Made by a program: the position numbers and the translations under genes
In this document: positions 8,433-19,000 of the stretch, one piece after another
How positions within the stretch are numbered: the first letter of the stretch is position 1
Layout of the letters: the number at the start of each line of letters is the position of its first letter
Assembly: GCA_008931825.1 (NCBI GenBank)
Contig: QXVZ01002545.1
Coordinates: 1-23,047, forward strand
Source: Phallusia fumigata
Lineage: Eukaryota > Chordata > Ascidiacea > Phlebobranchia > Ascidiidae
DNA length: 23,047 nucleotides
Direction of reading: 5' to 3'
The notes under the pieces: generated by a model
Database searches by the model: none
What the model was told of the DNA's origin: nothing
The model's input: only the letters and a program-made list of their open reading frames with translations

Positions 8433-10964
8433 ATTCTTGTTTTTGTTAAATTGGGGCTTAAACTTGGTTGTTAAAAGAATGAAATATTTTCGACTTATTA
8501 AACTTTCCTAAACTTGCCGTGTTTTTGATGTGTTAGGCAAACTGCAAAGAAAGATAAAGTTCATTCGTTTTGGTTTTGAAACGAAGAAATTCCACATTAC
8601 GTACACCACATTTCAATAGGAGCTTTTAAAAGCAATCTCAAATGTACCAACACAGACCCTCCTAAAATTGATGACGCTCTTACTGTCAAATTTACATATT
8701 GGACCTCAGGTGTCACTTAAAAATCTAAACGAAAAATGGTGACAGATTGTTGGAACAGAATTTCTGCGGTGTTAGTCATTGTCCGGAAGTGGCACCTTCG
8801 CTGGTCGCTCGCGATTCATAGGTAGGTCCACTACATTGCATTGGTAACCTTATCAACCGCTTGTCACACGGATGATAATCTGGATTGAGCACTTGCACAA
8901 AAGTTGCAGCTCAGTTTTCGGGAAATTCCGTATGTTGGGTGGCATCTCACGAACTGAGGGCTGTCGATTTTTGTTGGACAAAGGTTTCTAATTCAGCCCC
9001 CTGATAGGATGGGGTTTGGTTGATGCGTACGTGACAAGTTGGTTTCAGGCAACAAATTTTATGATTTACAAACATTAATTTTTTGGAAGAATGTTTGTTT
9101 AATTATTTTGTGGCTTCCGCTGCTGTTGGTGTAAACTGTAAAGCCGTGGAGGGAATCAAGAATGGGCAACTGGCCAAAGTGACTGCGCCACCTTGGTAGA
9201 AATTGAAACGCAAACGCAGTTTTATGTTTCATCGTTTAGGTGCCTGCAGATTTACACCTGCTGGCAGACTGGCTGTAGGAATATCGTGTTTATACTTTAC
9301 AAGTTTTAATTATTTATGTCATACACGCACTTTTATTTTCACCCCCACACCCCATAGACATCTCTACTAATGTGCGTGGGGCGGGGTAGTATGGGTAATT
9401 CCATAAAAACCCGCGAAATAGCTTTACAGCATGGGTGGTCGTACCGCGGCACTAATGCGTTGCGAAATGTACATAAATATGATTTTGGTTGAAATATTTG
9501 CGACGTCACCACACTAAAATACTGTTTGTTGCATAGACCTCATAGTGCATGTAAAATAAATTGTTTTTGATTTCTTGTTTTGTCTTTTCGAAATTTGGGT
9601 TTTATTCCATGCGGCTCAAGTTTGGCCTTTCCCTTTGGAGCATAGTAGGAATGCAACAGTCGAAAGCGCATTCGTCCCTTGCCAACAAACTCACGCCCAT
9701 AAAAGGAACGACCAAACACAACTAGTTTTCAAATATCAAACACCACATGAAATGCCACCAATGTCACACTGCCGTGAACTTTGTCGTAAACTTCCAGTTA
9801 CGCAAATAAAAATCCCAGGCTCGTGTCATGTTTCCATTACCGGTTTATGCAAGCAACTGTTGTTTGGAAAGTTGCCAATACACGCATTGTTGGTTATCCG
9901 AGGCCTACTGCGAAATTCCAACATCCCATTAGACAGAATTAAAACGTGTTGTCTAATTCCTGCCAATTTGATTGCAGATATGCTCTGCACTGTTTGCTTT
10001 GAGTTTTTGACCTGGCGTTTTGCAAAAAAAAAATTGTTTTGACTTTGTCTTAAATGCTACGTGGAATAAAATGTTATTATTGTTCAACATTGTTATATTG
10101 GAACACTAAACAAACGTGTCGGCAATTATTCACGCCAAATCGGCCAAAAAACGTTTAATTAGCAAAGCAGGTCGCATTTACCACTATTTTGGATAGCATA
10201 TTTACGATTTAATTAAATCAAGAAGTATTTTGCATTTTTCATGATAATGATGTTGCACCAATTTCGCCCTATTAATAATCTGCAAAATACGGGTATTTAC
10301 CGCAATAACTCTGACTTAGTTGTAGGATTTTTAACTTATTGGTGGTAAAATCAAAATCATTTCATGAAATCCGTTGACATTTTGACGGTTTCCCTTCGAA
10401 CCGAGTGACCCTGTTGTAATCCATGGATTACGATTTTAATTCCACTACGTCGTCGCCAACTTTTTCTGTGTAGTCATCGCGATTATCAATAAGCGTTACT
10501 TGAAAGTTACTCCCAAACACGTTTTACTCGTAAGCCAATCACGACAGTCGAGTCATCTGATTTACCTACGTTTGCCAAACTGGGGGTCTTTCCAGCCAGG
10601 CGTGCCCGATCTTCATCTAAAAATAACGTGGGTCAAATTATTCCACAACAGATCTTGCAAAATCTGGTTTTCTTGTGAAACTTTGGGGAAAAACATGCAT
10701 AACTTCCTTGTTTTTATCAGAATTGGGTCAATTACATTATTTTAGTTAAACTACAATTATTTTGCCAAATTTTTCATTTTAATTGCAAGTACTTCATTCT
10801 GATAAATATGAGTTACAATTACAATTATACAGAGACTGGTATTTAACTACATGTCACAAAATTTTCGGCTTTAACACAATGTTTTTGTGATGATTAATAT
10901 GTCTATCTATGTAAGAAAGGTTAGTTACATTGCGTTCTGTAGTTTTAGATTTGTTGCTCAACCA

Positions 10965-10972
10965 TGACGTCA
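10965..10972. promoter_or_regulatory. CRE-like palindrome TGACGTCA
   Basis: Perfect 8-base CREB/ATF consensus, one of three in the window (also 11560 and 13232), all near the 5' end of the mosaic gene. Function is not shown by the sequence. Confidence 0.35.
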
Positions 10973-11138
10973 ATGGTAAAGCACAAGTGTAAGGTCATTG
11001 CTGTTCATATGCAACCTTTTCAAAATTAACAGCTCGATACAAATGTTGCCAGAAACTTTAAATGGTAGTTTATAGACAATTAACCTAATCGTTTTACACG
11101 ACATTAGCACAGCTGATAAATTTGCAATCACAAAATAC

Positions 11139-11205
11139 AAGCCAGTAATTGTGTGTAAAACATTTTCTATGTTTCGACAAACGCTGTTGTCATTATCAAA
11201 GATGA
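11139..11205 (+). repeat. Dispersed repeat, copy 1
   Basis: Starts aagccagtaattgtgtgt and continues through tttcgacaaacgctgttgtc. About 50 bases match copy 2 at 11755 with roughly five differences. The core also recurs at 13147-13166 and 13769-13788. Confidence 0.7.
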
Positions 11206-11559
11206 CTTTTTAAAACCGTTGTGTACCTGATCAAGTTGCCATTAACATTCCGCTGTAACCATACATTCAATATTTTCCACCCTTATGAATTGCATACGTA
11301 CGTACTCATTTTTTTGAGGATATTTTTTAGGACGCAAGGCAATTTGGTATGCCTATTTTGTTGTGCATTTGTTGAACCCGTTACGCAATCAGTATCTATT
11401 GCCTCCCATAACAACATTGCAGATTTAAAACTCGTGCCAAGAAATTTGCATTGAATTCTGGCTGGATCTTGGCTCTGCTCACCATTCGTGAAGCGAATAT
11501 ACAAAATTGACTTGCTTGTTTATGAGCTGCACGCAAAACATGATAGGCCCGAGCTGATG

Positions 11560-11567
11560 TGACGTCA
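11560..11567. promoter_or_regulatory. CRE-like palindrome TGACGTCA
   Basis: Perfect CREB/ATF consensus about 290 bases before the first recognised exon of the mosaic gene, just upstream of the assembly gap. Confidence 0.35.
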
Positions 11568-11646
11568 TAAATTTTGGCGGTCGTTATTGGCCCCTACATT
11601 AAGCGAAAATGCGTGTTGGGTGGCTTGCAAAAAAACAACAACGTGA

Positions 11647-11754
11647 NNNNNNNNNNNNNNNNNNNNNNNNNNNNNNNNNNNNNNNNNNNNNNNNNNNNNN
11701 NNNNNNNNNNNNNNNNNNNNNNNNNNNNNNNNNNNNNNNNNNNNNNNNNNNNNN
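11647..11754. other. Assembly gap, 108 N
   Basis: Run of undetermined bases. The right edge begins exactly in a copy of the repeat found 616 bases upstream, so repeat structure may have hindered assembly here. The missing first exon of the mosaic gene could lie in or near the gap. Confidence 0.97.
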
Positions 11755-11822
11755 AAGCCAGTACTTGTGTGTTAAACATTTTCTACGTTTCGAAAAGCGC
11801 TGTTTTACATTCAATATCCTTT
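11755..11822 (+). repeat. Dispersed repeat, copy 2
   Basis: Matches 11139-11205 (aagccagta, ttgtgtgt, aaacattttcta, gtttcga). It starts at the gap edge and may extend leftwards into the Ns. It lies immediately before the 3' splice site of the first Ly6 exon. Confidence 0.7.
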
Positions 11823-11852
11823 TATCAAAGCTTTCATGTTTTTTCGTTACAG

Positions 11853-13044
11853 GCATCAGATGCTACTCATGCAACAACGTGGATTCAAACGCGAAATGTA
11901 GAGCGGTGCGAACTTGCCCGGGATCGAACGGTTGCCAGAATGTCGTGCGGTTGGAAAACGGCCAAGTCCGAATATCTAAAGGCTGCCAGCAGTTCTCCGC
12001 CTGTGCCGCGAGCAGCAGAGAGGTTGGTTCAAAAGTTTTTCCGCTTTAACGACAGTTCTTTTGGACAATGTGTGTTAATTGTAATAGAGGTATTCGTTCT
12101 GGTATTTGAAGTTATTTTCAATTGGTTTGAACACCAGCGCTTAAAACCGTTATTCTTATCTTCGCTTCTGGTTGCTGTACACAAAACGATCTTAAAAAAC
12201 AATCTTAATTCTGAACGTACACTAAGGACATTTGTTTTAACAACTGCAACATGTACAACTAAAAATAGGGAGATCTCATACTTTTTTTGTCAACTCTGTT
12301 TACTCAACAGACAAGTGTAATTGAATTCGTCTTTCCAACATGCGGCTGCACGTGTTTACCGATTTTCGCAGCTTAAAGGAAAGATGTGCCTACGGGCAAA
12401 TCGAAATGCGATTTGTGTTAACAATTCCAACCCTGGATCGTTTAATTCGGTTTTCTGCCTAATTTTGGCTTGTATGCTGTAAACAATTGAGGAAATTATT
12501 AATTGTCAATGCGACAACGGCAACCCAATATTTCGGAAAATTTGATTCTAATTCACGTTTTATATGACTTCAATCTTAAACACCAAGCCCAATAATATAT
12601 TGTTAGAGTTTTAAGGGAAGTGTGACGGTCGTTTTAAGTCGACTGTCGAAAGCGAAGTTTGCTGGTTTAAAATGCCCGCATTTTTAAGCAAACATTAACA
12701 CAAGGTTTGGTGCTGTGGGCTGATTGAGTTGAGTTGGGTTTATTTCGCTTGGTGAAAGAAAACATAGCGACACAATTGCACTAGCTGAGGACGTTTAATT
12801 CACACATAAACCATCGGTGATTGTGTTTAAAACACTTACACGAAATTAAAAAATATTTTACGCCATTTCTAAAGGGATGTTTCGAAAAATTAAGGATTAT
12901 CTTGATTTTGTCCGATTTGTAGAACTCCCGACAATGCCAACCAGCAGCTATCAGCGTTCTGCGACAAAAATCCATCCCAAAAAATCTCAACTTGCCTCCG
13001 AGTTTATGCAGATCCTGTTGCAGAACGGATAAATGCAATATGAG
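11853..13044 (+). other. First Ly6/uPAR (three-finger) domain, two exons
   Basis: Exon 11853-12022 gives IRCYSCNNVDSNAKC and further cysteines to FSACAASSRE. Exon 12923-13044 gives the closing part, LCRSCCRTDKCN, the CC-x3-C-N signature of Ly6 domains. The junction is phase 0. The cysteine layout (CxxC start, tandem CC, final CN) is diagnostic. The 900-base intron between them (12023-12922) shows nothing recognisable. Confidence 0.88.
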
Positions 13045-16000
13045 GTAAGCAACTCAGCAACACAAAACATGGTCTTAAAGAGTCGCTTGATTAAGAGCAT
13101 GACTTCCAGAGAACTTGTAGGTAGACAATACATTGTATTGCAAACATTTCGACAATCGCTGTTGTCGTCGGGATTTTGCCAGCCAAGTTTCAATTACAAA
13201 AAAATCTTAAATTGTGATTAACCCGTAATTATGACGTCATTTTTTCAACGTAATCACGTCACCTTTAACCGGTAGGTGTGCTTTGTTTTTAACTTTTTAA
13301 ATTTATTTGTGACTTTTATTAGCCCGTATCTGAGAGAAGACAGCGTTTCCAACAAAAAACGAACTCCCTTGACCCCGCCTAAGTGGCGCCCTCTGCAACC
13401 AGCCATCCGTGACGTGGCCGTCTTCCTACTTGGACCCGACGCCGTCCTTATAACTTTCACAGGTCTGGCCCAGATATTCATTTCCGAGATAAAATCAAGT
13501 TTAATTTTGTGCTAGCGACCTATTAGGGGTGTGGCAGAGGCGTGGTTTTATTAAAGGTGATCTGGTTTTGTTATTTTAATTTAATTTGTTCACGATTTCG
13601 TTATTTTTCTCGACTCGATAACATCATTTAAACTGCGTGGTAAATGTACACCTTTATTTTTGGACATCTGATACGCAATTAATTTTTTTCATTTGACTAC
13701 CAAAACCGGAATGAAATTTTCTTTAAAATGTCAAAAATAATCGAACGCTCTTTAACTCTCTGGCTGAATAATCGAACGCTGTTGTCATCATCAGGAAACG
13801 TGGGAAATATTTTTCACAGAAGCACTGGGCTGTATCTCCTTATTGAGAATATTTAAAACTGTGAATCGAGTAAATAGTTTTGTTACTTTTCAAGTCGTGT
13901 ACAGTTTCCCTAAATTTAATCTGAGTAATGAAACATCCATCATTCAGACATCAAGAACCATTCGGCGTCTTTCTTCAACGTCCAAGTTCTGCCACGCAAG
14001 GCATCCCGTATCGCTCCCGTAATAGTTCGGAACAACACCATCCAAGGCATCAACTTTGACAAGGATCTTCCTAACGGTACACTCGCCTATCTGGCGAGAG
14101 GACTTTCAGCTGGAACTAAATACAGGTAAACTGGGATGTCTTTTCATATTAAAGTCCTAAAATTTGGTGAAATCGTTTGACAGGTTAGATTTCTTGGTTC
14201 GTACCTTTGCATGTTTGACTAGATTCTTAACTTTTTTCTTTATCCGTGCTCCTTTGAAAACACCAACCAAATTCCGCACCCTCTTCTGTAAGTAATTATT
14301 GTTCTCTTGTTCAAATAACAACCAATTCTGTTTAGATCTCATATATGTAACATATAGTATCAATATAGTTGGCCCTAATGATTTTGTATCCTCGCAACCC
14401 CCTATAGAAACAGATTAAAAAACCTTTGATCTATTGGTAAAGTGTAAAATAAATTTTAAATCACAACAGAAAAATAGCGCTTTTTTGAAAAAAGAAATAT
14501 CTCATTTTCAATCGTAAAACTGTGTTTTGTCTCTAACAGAGGATACGTTTTGCAAATATTAGGTTTATTCTGGACCCACTAACGGTGCTGGTTAAGCAAA
14601 ACACTCTTTGAGAAACATTGAAACCTTACGTCTTGCGTTTCACATGGAAGTCCAATTTTGCGATCACCCCGAGTGTTAACAACGTCTGCCACTAATACTG
14701 GCTATTAAACCACGTTTTGTTTTCCAACAACAACAAATTAACAGTTACAACTTAATCGCTGCGTTTAGCTTGTCATTTTGTGTGGGTGGCAATTACAACT
14801 ACCGTCCAATTACTTTAGCTACGTCACCCAATATCGTTGTGATTGCGGTTACTGTCGTGTCAATAGTGTCGCCAATGTTGATTGTAACATTACGTAGCGT
14901 TCATCCGCTTTAAAATAGCCGACTCGAAGGAGGATTTCCCCTTCAAGACAGTTTGTCGTTGTCACAAAAAAATGGCGTTAGTGTGCACGCCAAAAGTATA
15001 ATAGTTTGTGCAAAAAACATAACGTTTTTTGAGTTTCAAATTTTTGGGTTGTGTAAACAACTTTATGGGTTTGTACTAAAGTAGAAGAACGTAAGTGCCG
15101 TCAAAGTTTAATTAAACCACTCTCTTCATTTCTGACCACAACTATGATTCTTGTCAGCTTTACGGTTATACGTTTTAGTGCCGACGAAATGCCAAGCGCG
15201 TGCCAATGTTGTGAGAAATGACTTGTTTAAGTGAAACAAACCCCACAACAGAATATTATTCATAGTTTTGCTTTTTTACCAGTTCGCAAATGCGTTTAAT
15301 GACCCCAAGAGATTTTATTTACTATTTCCATTCGGTAAACACATTTCATCATTTTTTCACTTTCAATTAAATTGAGATTTTGATACGTCATGATAAACGT
15401 GCGAATTAATCCATAGTATGTAGTGAAAACTTGACCCAAAGTTTATTCTAACCGCAGGTGGCACGTTTAATCCAATTTGTTTCTGCAAACATGGAAAATT
15501 CCTTGTGTAATTGGTAATAAAATGCTATGTTTCCTAGTTTTTAAAAAAGAGGTTATTTTACCGCGATGTGCACATAGAATTGTTTTAAGGTTTGTTTTGA
15601 TTCTGATTTTTCTTCTGTTGCAGCATCAGCGTACGAGCGAGATACCAACAATCCTTCTACAACAAGAGGATCTTCCATTCATTTTACACGAGTAAGAGTT
15701 AAACACGACCACATTGATCTTTCCATACAAACCATACTGACACTTATTTTAATTTCGAAAACGTTTTAATCTCGATGTAGTGACGAATAGTTGTTTTATT
15801 CATTCTATCTTCATTCTATGGGCCGATGTGTTCACAAAGAAGTAAATAGTTTTTTTCAATTACACAATATTACGACCATCCTATCGACTATTTTAACATT
15901 TTAGTCCAGAGATTCTCAGCCGGGAGGGCAATTCTCAACTAGGGGACAATTTTGCAGGGGAATTTTGTAATGCATATTTCAGTTACTTTACTAATAAATA

Positions 16001-19000
16001 GAACTTAATTTCTCTTAACCTAACAAACTGATATTAACGTGCCCTTTACAAATAAATTTCCGGCGGGCTGATTTTCGCTTTGAGTGTCGGTTAAAGGTCT
16101 CGATGGAATAAAAATGATTGAGAACCACCTTGACCAGTCAAAGCATTGTCTCATGTAATTTTGCAGAACCCCGGCCACCCAGTTCGGTGAAGCTTGTATC
16201 GTTCGACACAAACACAGTTTCATTGTTCGTCGGGATGTCAAGACCTGGTAACGGAGACCGCGTTGACAACTACGAGCTCAGTTACAGGTAAAAAAATAAC
16301 TTTTTTACACTTTTGATAATCAGGTATGAAATTCTCTAAGAAGAGTCTCTTTGGAGATGTAGGGTGGGTTAAATTTAGTTGTTTTGTTTATAACTTCGAT
16401 TTCTGTTCGTTTGGGGCTTCGAGATTTCCATTTTAATTAGAATCAGAGGTACATTGGTGCAAAGTTCGTCCTCAACCACGGGTGCTTAATAAAGACGATT
16501 CCAGGTTTCTTAAGGACTGCCATTTGTTTGGCGAAATCGATTTTTTATTCGCAATTAAAAATACACAGACTAATTTGCTTCAAGCTTCAGCTCTATTACG
16601 TATATTAATCAGAACCAGATGTTTTTCATTAAAGTAGAATAGGGCTTCACCTATTGGTTCCAGTATGTGACGAGAACTCTCTTTCTTTAATATACATCAT
16701 AACTTGTTTATTCCCTACCCTGTCTTTTTGATGTTAGATTAGACCATTCTAAAGTTGCATTCACATTTAGACAGGCCGACGACCCCCAATCACCGGAAAT
16801 CCGTATTCCATCGTTCAACCGACCTGGACTTCGAACAATCCCGGAACTGAAACCAGCCACCACTTACATATTCAGTGCTTGGACGTCGGTTGGTAACACG
16901 GACAAACCGCGGGCAGTTTCGACCAAAATCAACATAACTGTTACCACAGGTGAGCGAAATTGTAGCGATACAGTTGCATCAAAACAATCACCAAGCCGGA
17001 AATATCTGCGCAACGTTAGGACGTTATGAGGCTGAAAATGGTGAAGAGCACAGTTGATCAAGGTAGAACGCGCTGCAGCTACACCGTCATGAATTTGAAT
17101 TTGAATTTGAATTGAATATATCTTTTAGTGCCTTTGAACTTGCGCTTGAGTCCGTAAGGTGTCCATCTCTAGGCTGCATCGTGTATTTTAGTACAAGGAT
17201 CCTAATTTTAGCAATTCTGGATAGAGATTTTATTAAGACTTTAAATAAAAGCCGGAAATTTTATCGAAGTTTGCAAAAACCAGAGATTTATTGATACAAA
17301 TTGGCGTGTTGTATGCAAATGATCTATGCTAAATGTGTCAACCAAACGGCATTCAAATGCTTCATAGGCTGGCATTGGTTCAGTTTTACGCCATGTATAA
17401 CCTAGCACACAATGATGTTAAACCGCATTTAAATCAACAGACCACATGCAGCGTGGTCGAAAGGATAAAATTATCTTTCTTACAAGGCAACCGGGCCAAA
17501 ATGTCAAATCACGGTACCGAATTAATGCCACAAATTTGGCTCTGTTGCAAAAAGGTGTAATTTTCCTTACCGTTTGTGCAACACGCGAAAGTTGTTGTTA
17601 CACTATAGGTGTCGTATAATTACAGTCGGTTCCTGATCTGTTACTTACTAAGTGCAGCGCGGGCAAACTGCCAATCTGTGGTTGAGTCGGAAAACATTTC
17701 TAGCATATGTCCTGTCGATTTTTGTGAAAAACTTCTATCTGAATCTTGTTGTATTTTGTTCTTTCAGTCATAAATCTTGTTTAACAGTGTTTAAACTTTG
17801 CTTAAATCCTAATTCTCTAAAAATGGGACATTTTAACATTTTAGTAGCAAAAAAGTTTTAAAATTTGATCAACAAATCATACCGATAGCAACGCATTTGT
17901 GCATCTGTTATTTCCAGCGGTTCCTGGAATTGTTGAGATCCTGGTTTCCGAACTCCACGCCACTACGATCACGTGGACGTTTCGCGTGCCCCTCCACGTC
18001 ACAGCCAAGTCGCAGGAGAGATTCATTGTGACGTTGCGTGATGACACAAACGGCCGCGTCATCGTAGGTAAGTGGATGAGTGACGAGAAGTGGGTTACTG
18101 GTCGATTATTATGGTATTTAAGTAGTAATTATGCTGTAGCAAGACAGAGTAGTTGTCCAAGTAGGTTTAGGATGTAGACGAAATGTCTGCAGTAGCGCTG
18201 TTTATTTGCCGATTAAGAGGTTTGGTGTTGTAGACGAAATGTAAGGGTTACAAACAATTTACTTGAATGAACTAAACTGCTTATTTTAATACAGTTTCGG
18301 AATATTTTGCAACCCTGGTGAGCGCAACTAACAATTGATATTGTAATTTCTTCATCAACTTCGAATGGTTAGCGCATTCTCCCTGTTTCGTAAGGTTGTG
18401 GGTTCTAATCCCATACGGTCCATTGTGTTTTGGAGAAGTAGCGCGGCTCAGTGGGATCTCATGTGTTGCAGTAAATTAGTATCACCAACTTTAAAACGTT
18501 GGAATTGTTGAATTTTTCCATATGGACTGCAACTTTGTGCTGTCAGTGGAGGACTGAATAAATTATATGAGAGCGCATACATAACCGTCACTTTACAAGG
18601 ACAACCAATTTCAGTTTATTAAATTTGTAGCCAAAATTCTCGCCAAATTTATTCTAGGGAAGTGTCAGATCGCGGCCCGAAAACGAGTATCTTCATATTT
18701 AACTAAGTCTCGAATCTGTGGCAATAGCGGCACGTAGTAAATAAATCGTGACACGCGTTTACAGCACGGAAAATAGTTTTTTTCCAGGTTAACTATATCT
18801 ACATGTAGCCAGCCGCACGCGCTGCGGTGTATTGGTTGACAGGTTGACCCTTTCGGTTTTCCTGTGAGCGATTGCCTAAAAGTTTAAAAGCCTTATTAGA
18901 AACTCCCTAGCCAGCAGCAGTGGTCTATAACGTTCTTGCCTAATGAGGTCAAAAAGACAAGAATCGTCAATTTTCGGTCACGTTTTTATGTAAAGCGGTT

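Larger units (their letters stand above)
8433..11646. other. Long noncoding stretch between MED21 and the mosaic gene
   Basis: Over 3 kb, AT-rich, with no recognisable gene. The longest open frame (9575-10042) begins at a TTG, lacks any known motif and is probably chance. The stretch should hold the promoter and signal-peptide exon of the Ly6/FN3/sushi gene. A short ATG frame at 9610 beginning MRLKFGLSLWSIVG looks signal-peptide-like, but no donor of the required phase was found next to it. Confidence 0.5.
13323..15691 (+). other. First fibronectin type III domain, three exons
   Basis: Exons 13323-13462, 13948-14125 and 15624-15691. A lysine/proline-rich linker (NKKRTPLTPPKWRPLQP) precedes the fold. 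The domain runs from DVAVFLLGPDAVLITFTD to GLSAGTKYR|SISVRARYQ, with the typical L-x-pG-T-x-Y strand F motif. The strand B tryptophan is replaced by F. Sequons NHS, NNT and NGT lie inside. Phases 1 and 2 at the two inner junctions agree. The donor after the first exon (gtctgg) is weak but is the one that joins in phase. Confidence 0.82.

Noticed and set aside
9610..9711. ATG with a hydrophobic start (MRLKFGLSLWSIVG) as signal-peptide exon
   Set aside because: No donor of the required phase nearby, it is over 2 kb from the first Ly6 exon, and the hydrophobic core is short.
9575..10042. 155-codon open frame in the region upstream of the mosaic gene
   Set aside because: Starts at TTG, its first ATG is far inside, it shows no domain or motif I recognise, and no splice context supports it. 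Likely chance.
11608..11646. ATG at 11608 (MRVGWLAKKQQR) as first exon of the mosaic gene
   Set aside because: Charged rather than hydrophobic after the first residues, and it runs into the gap, so it cannot be assessed.
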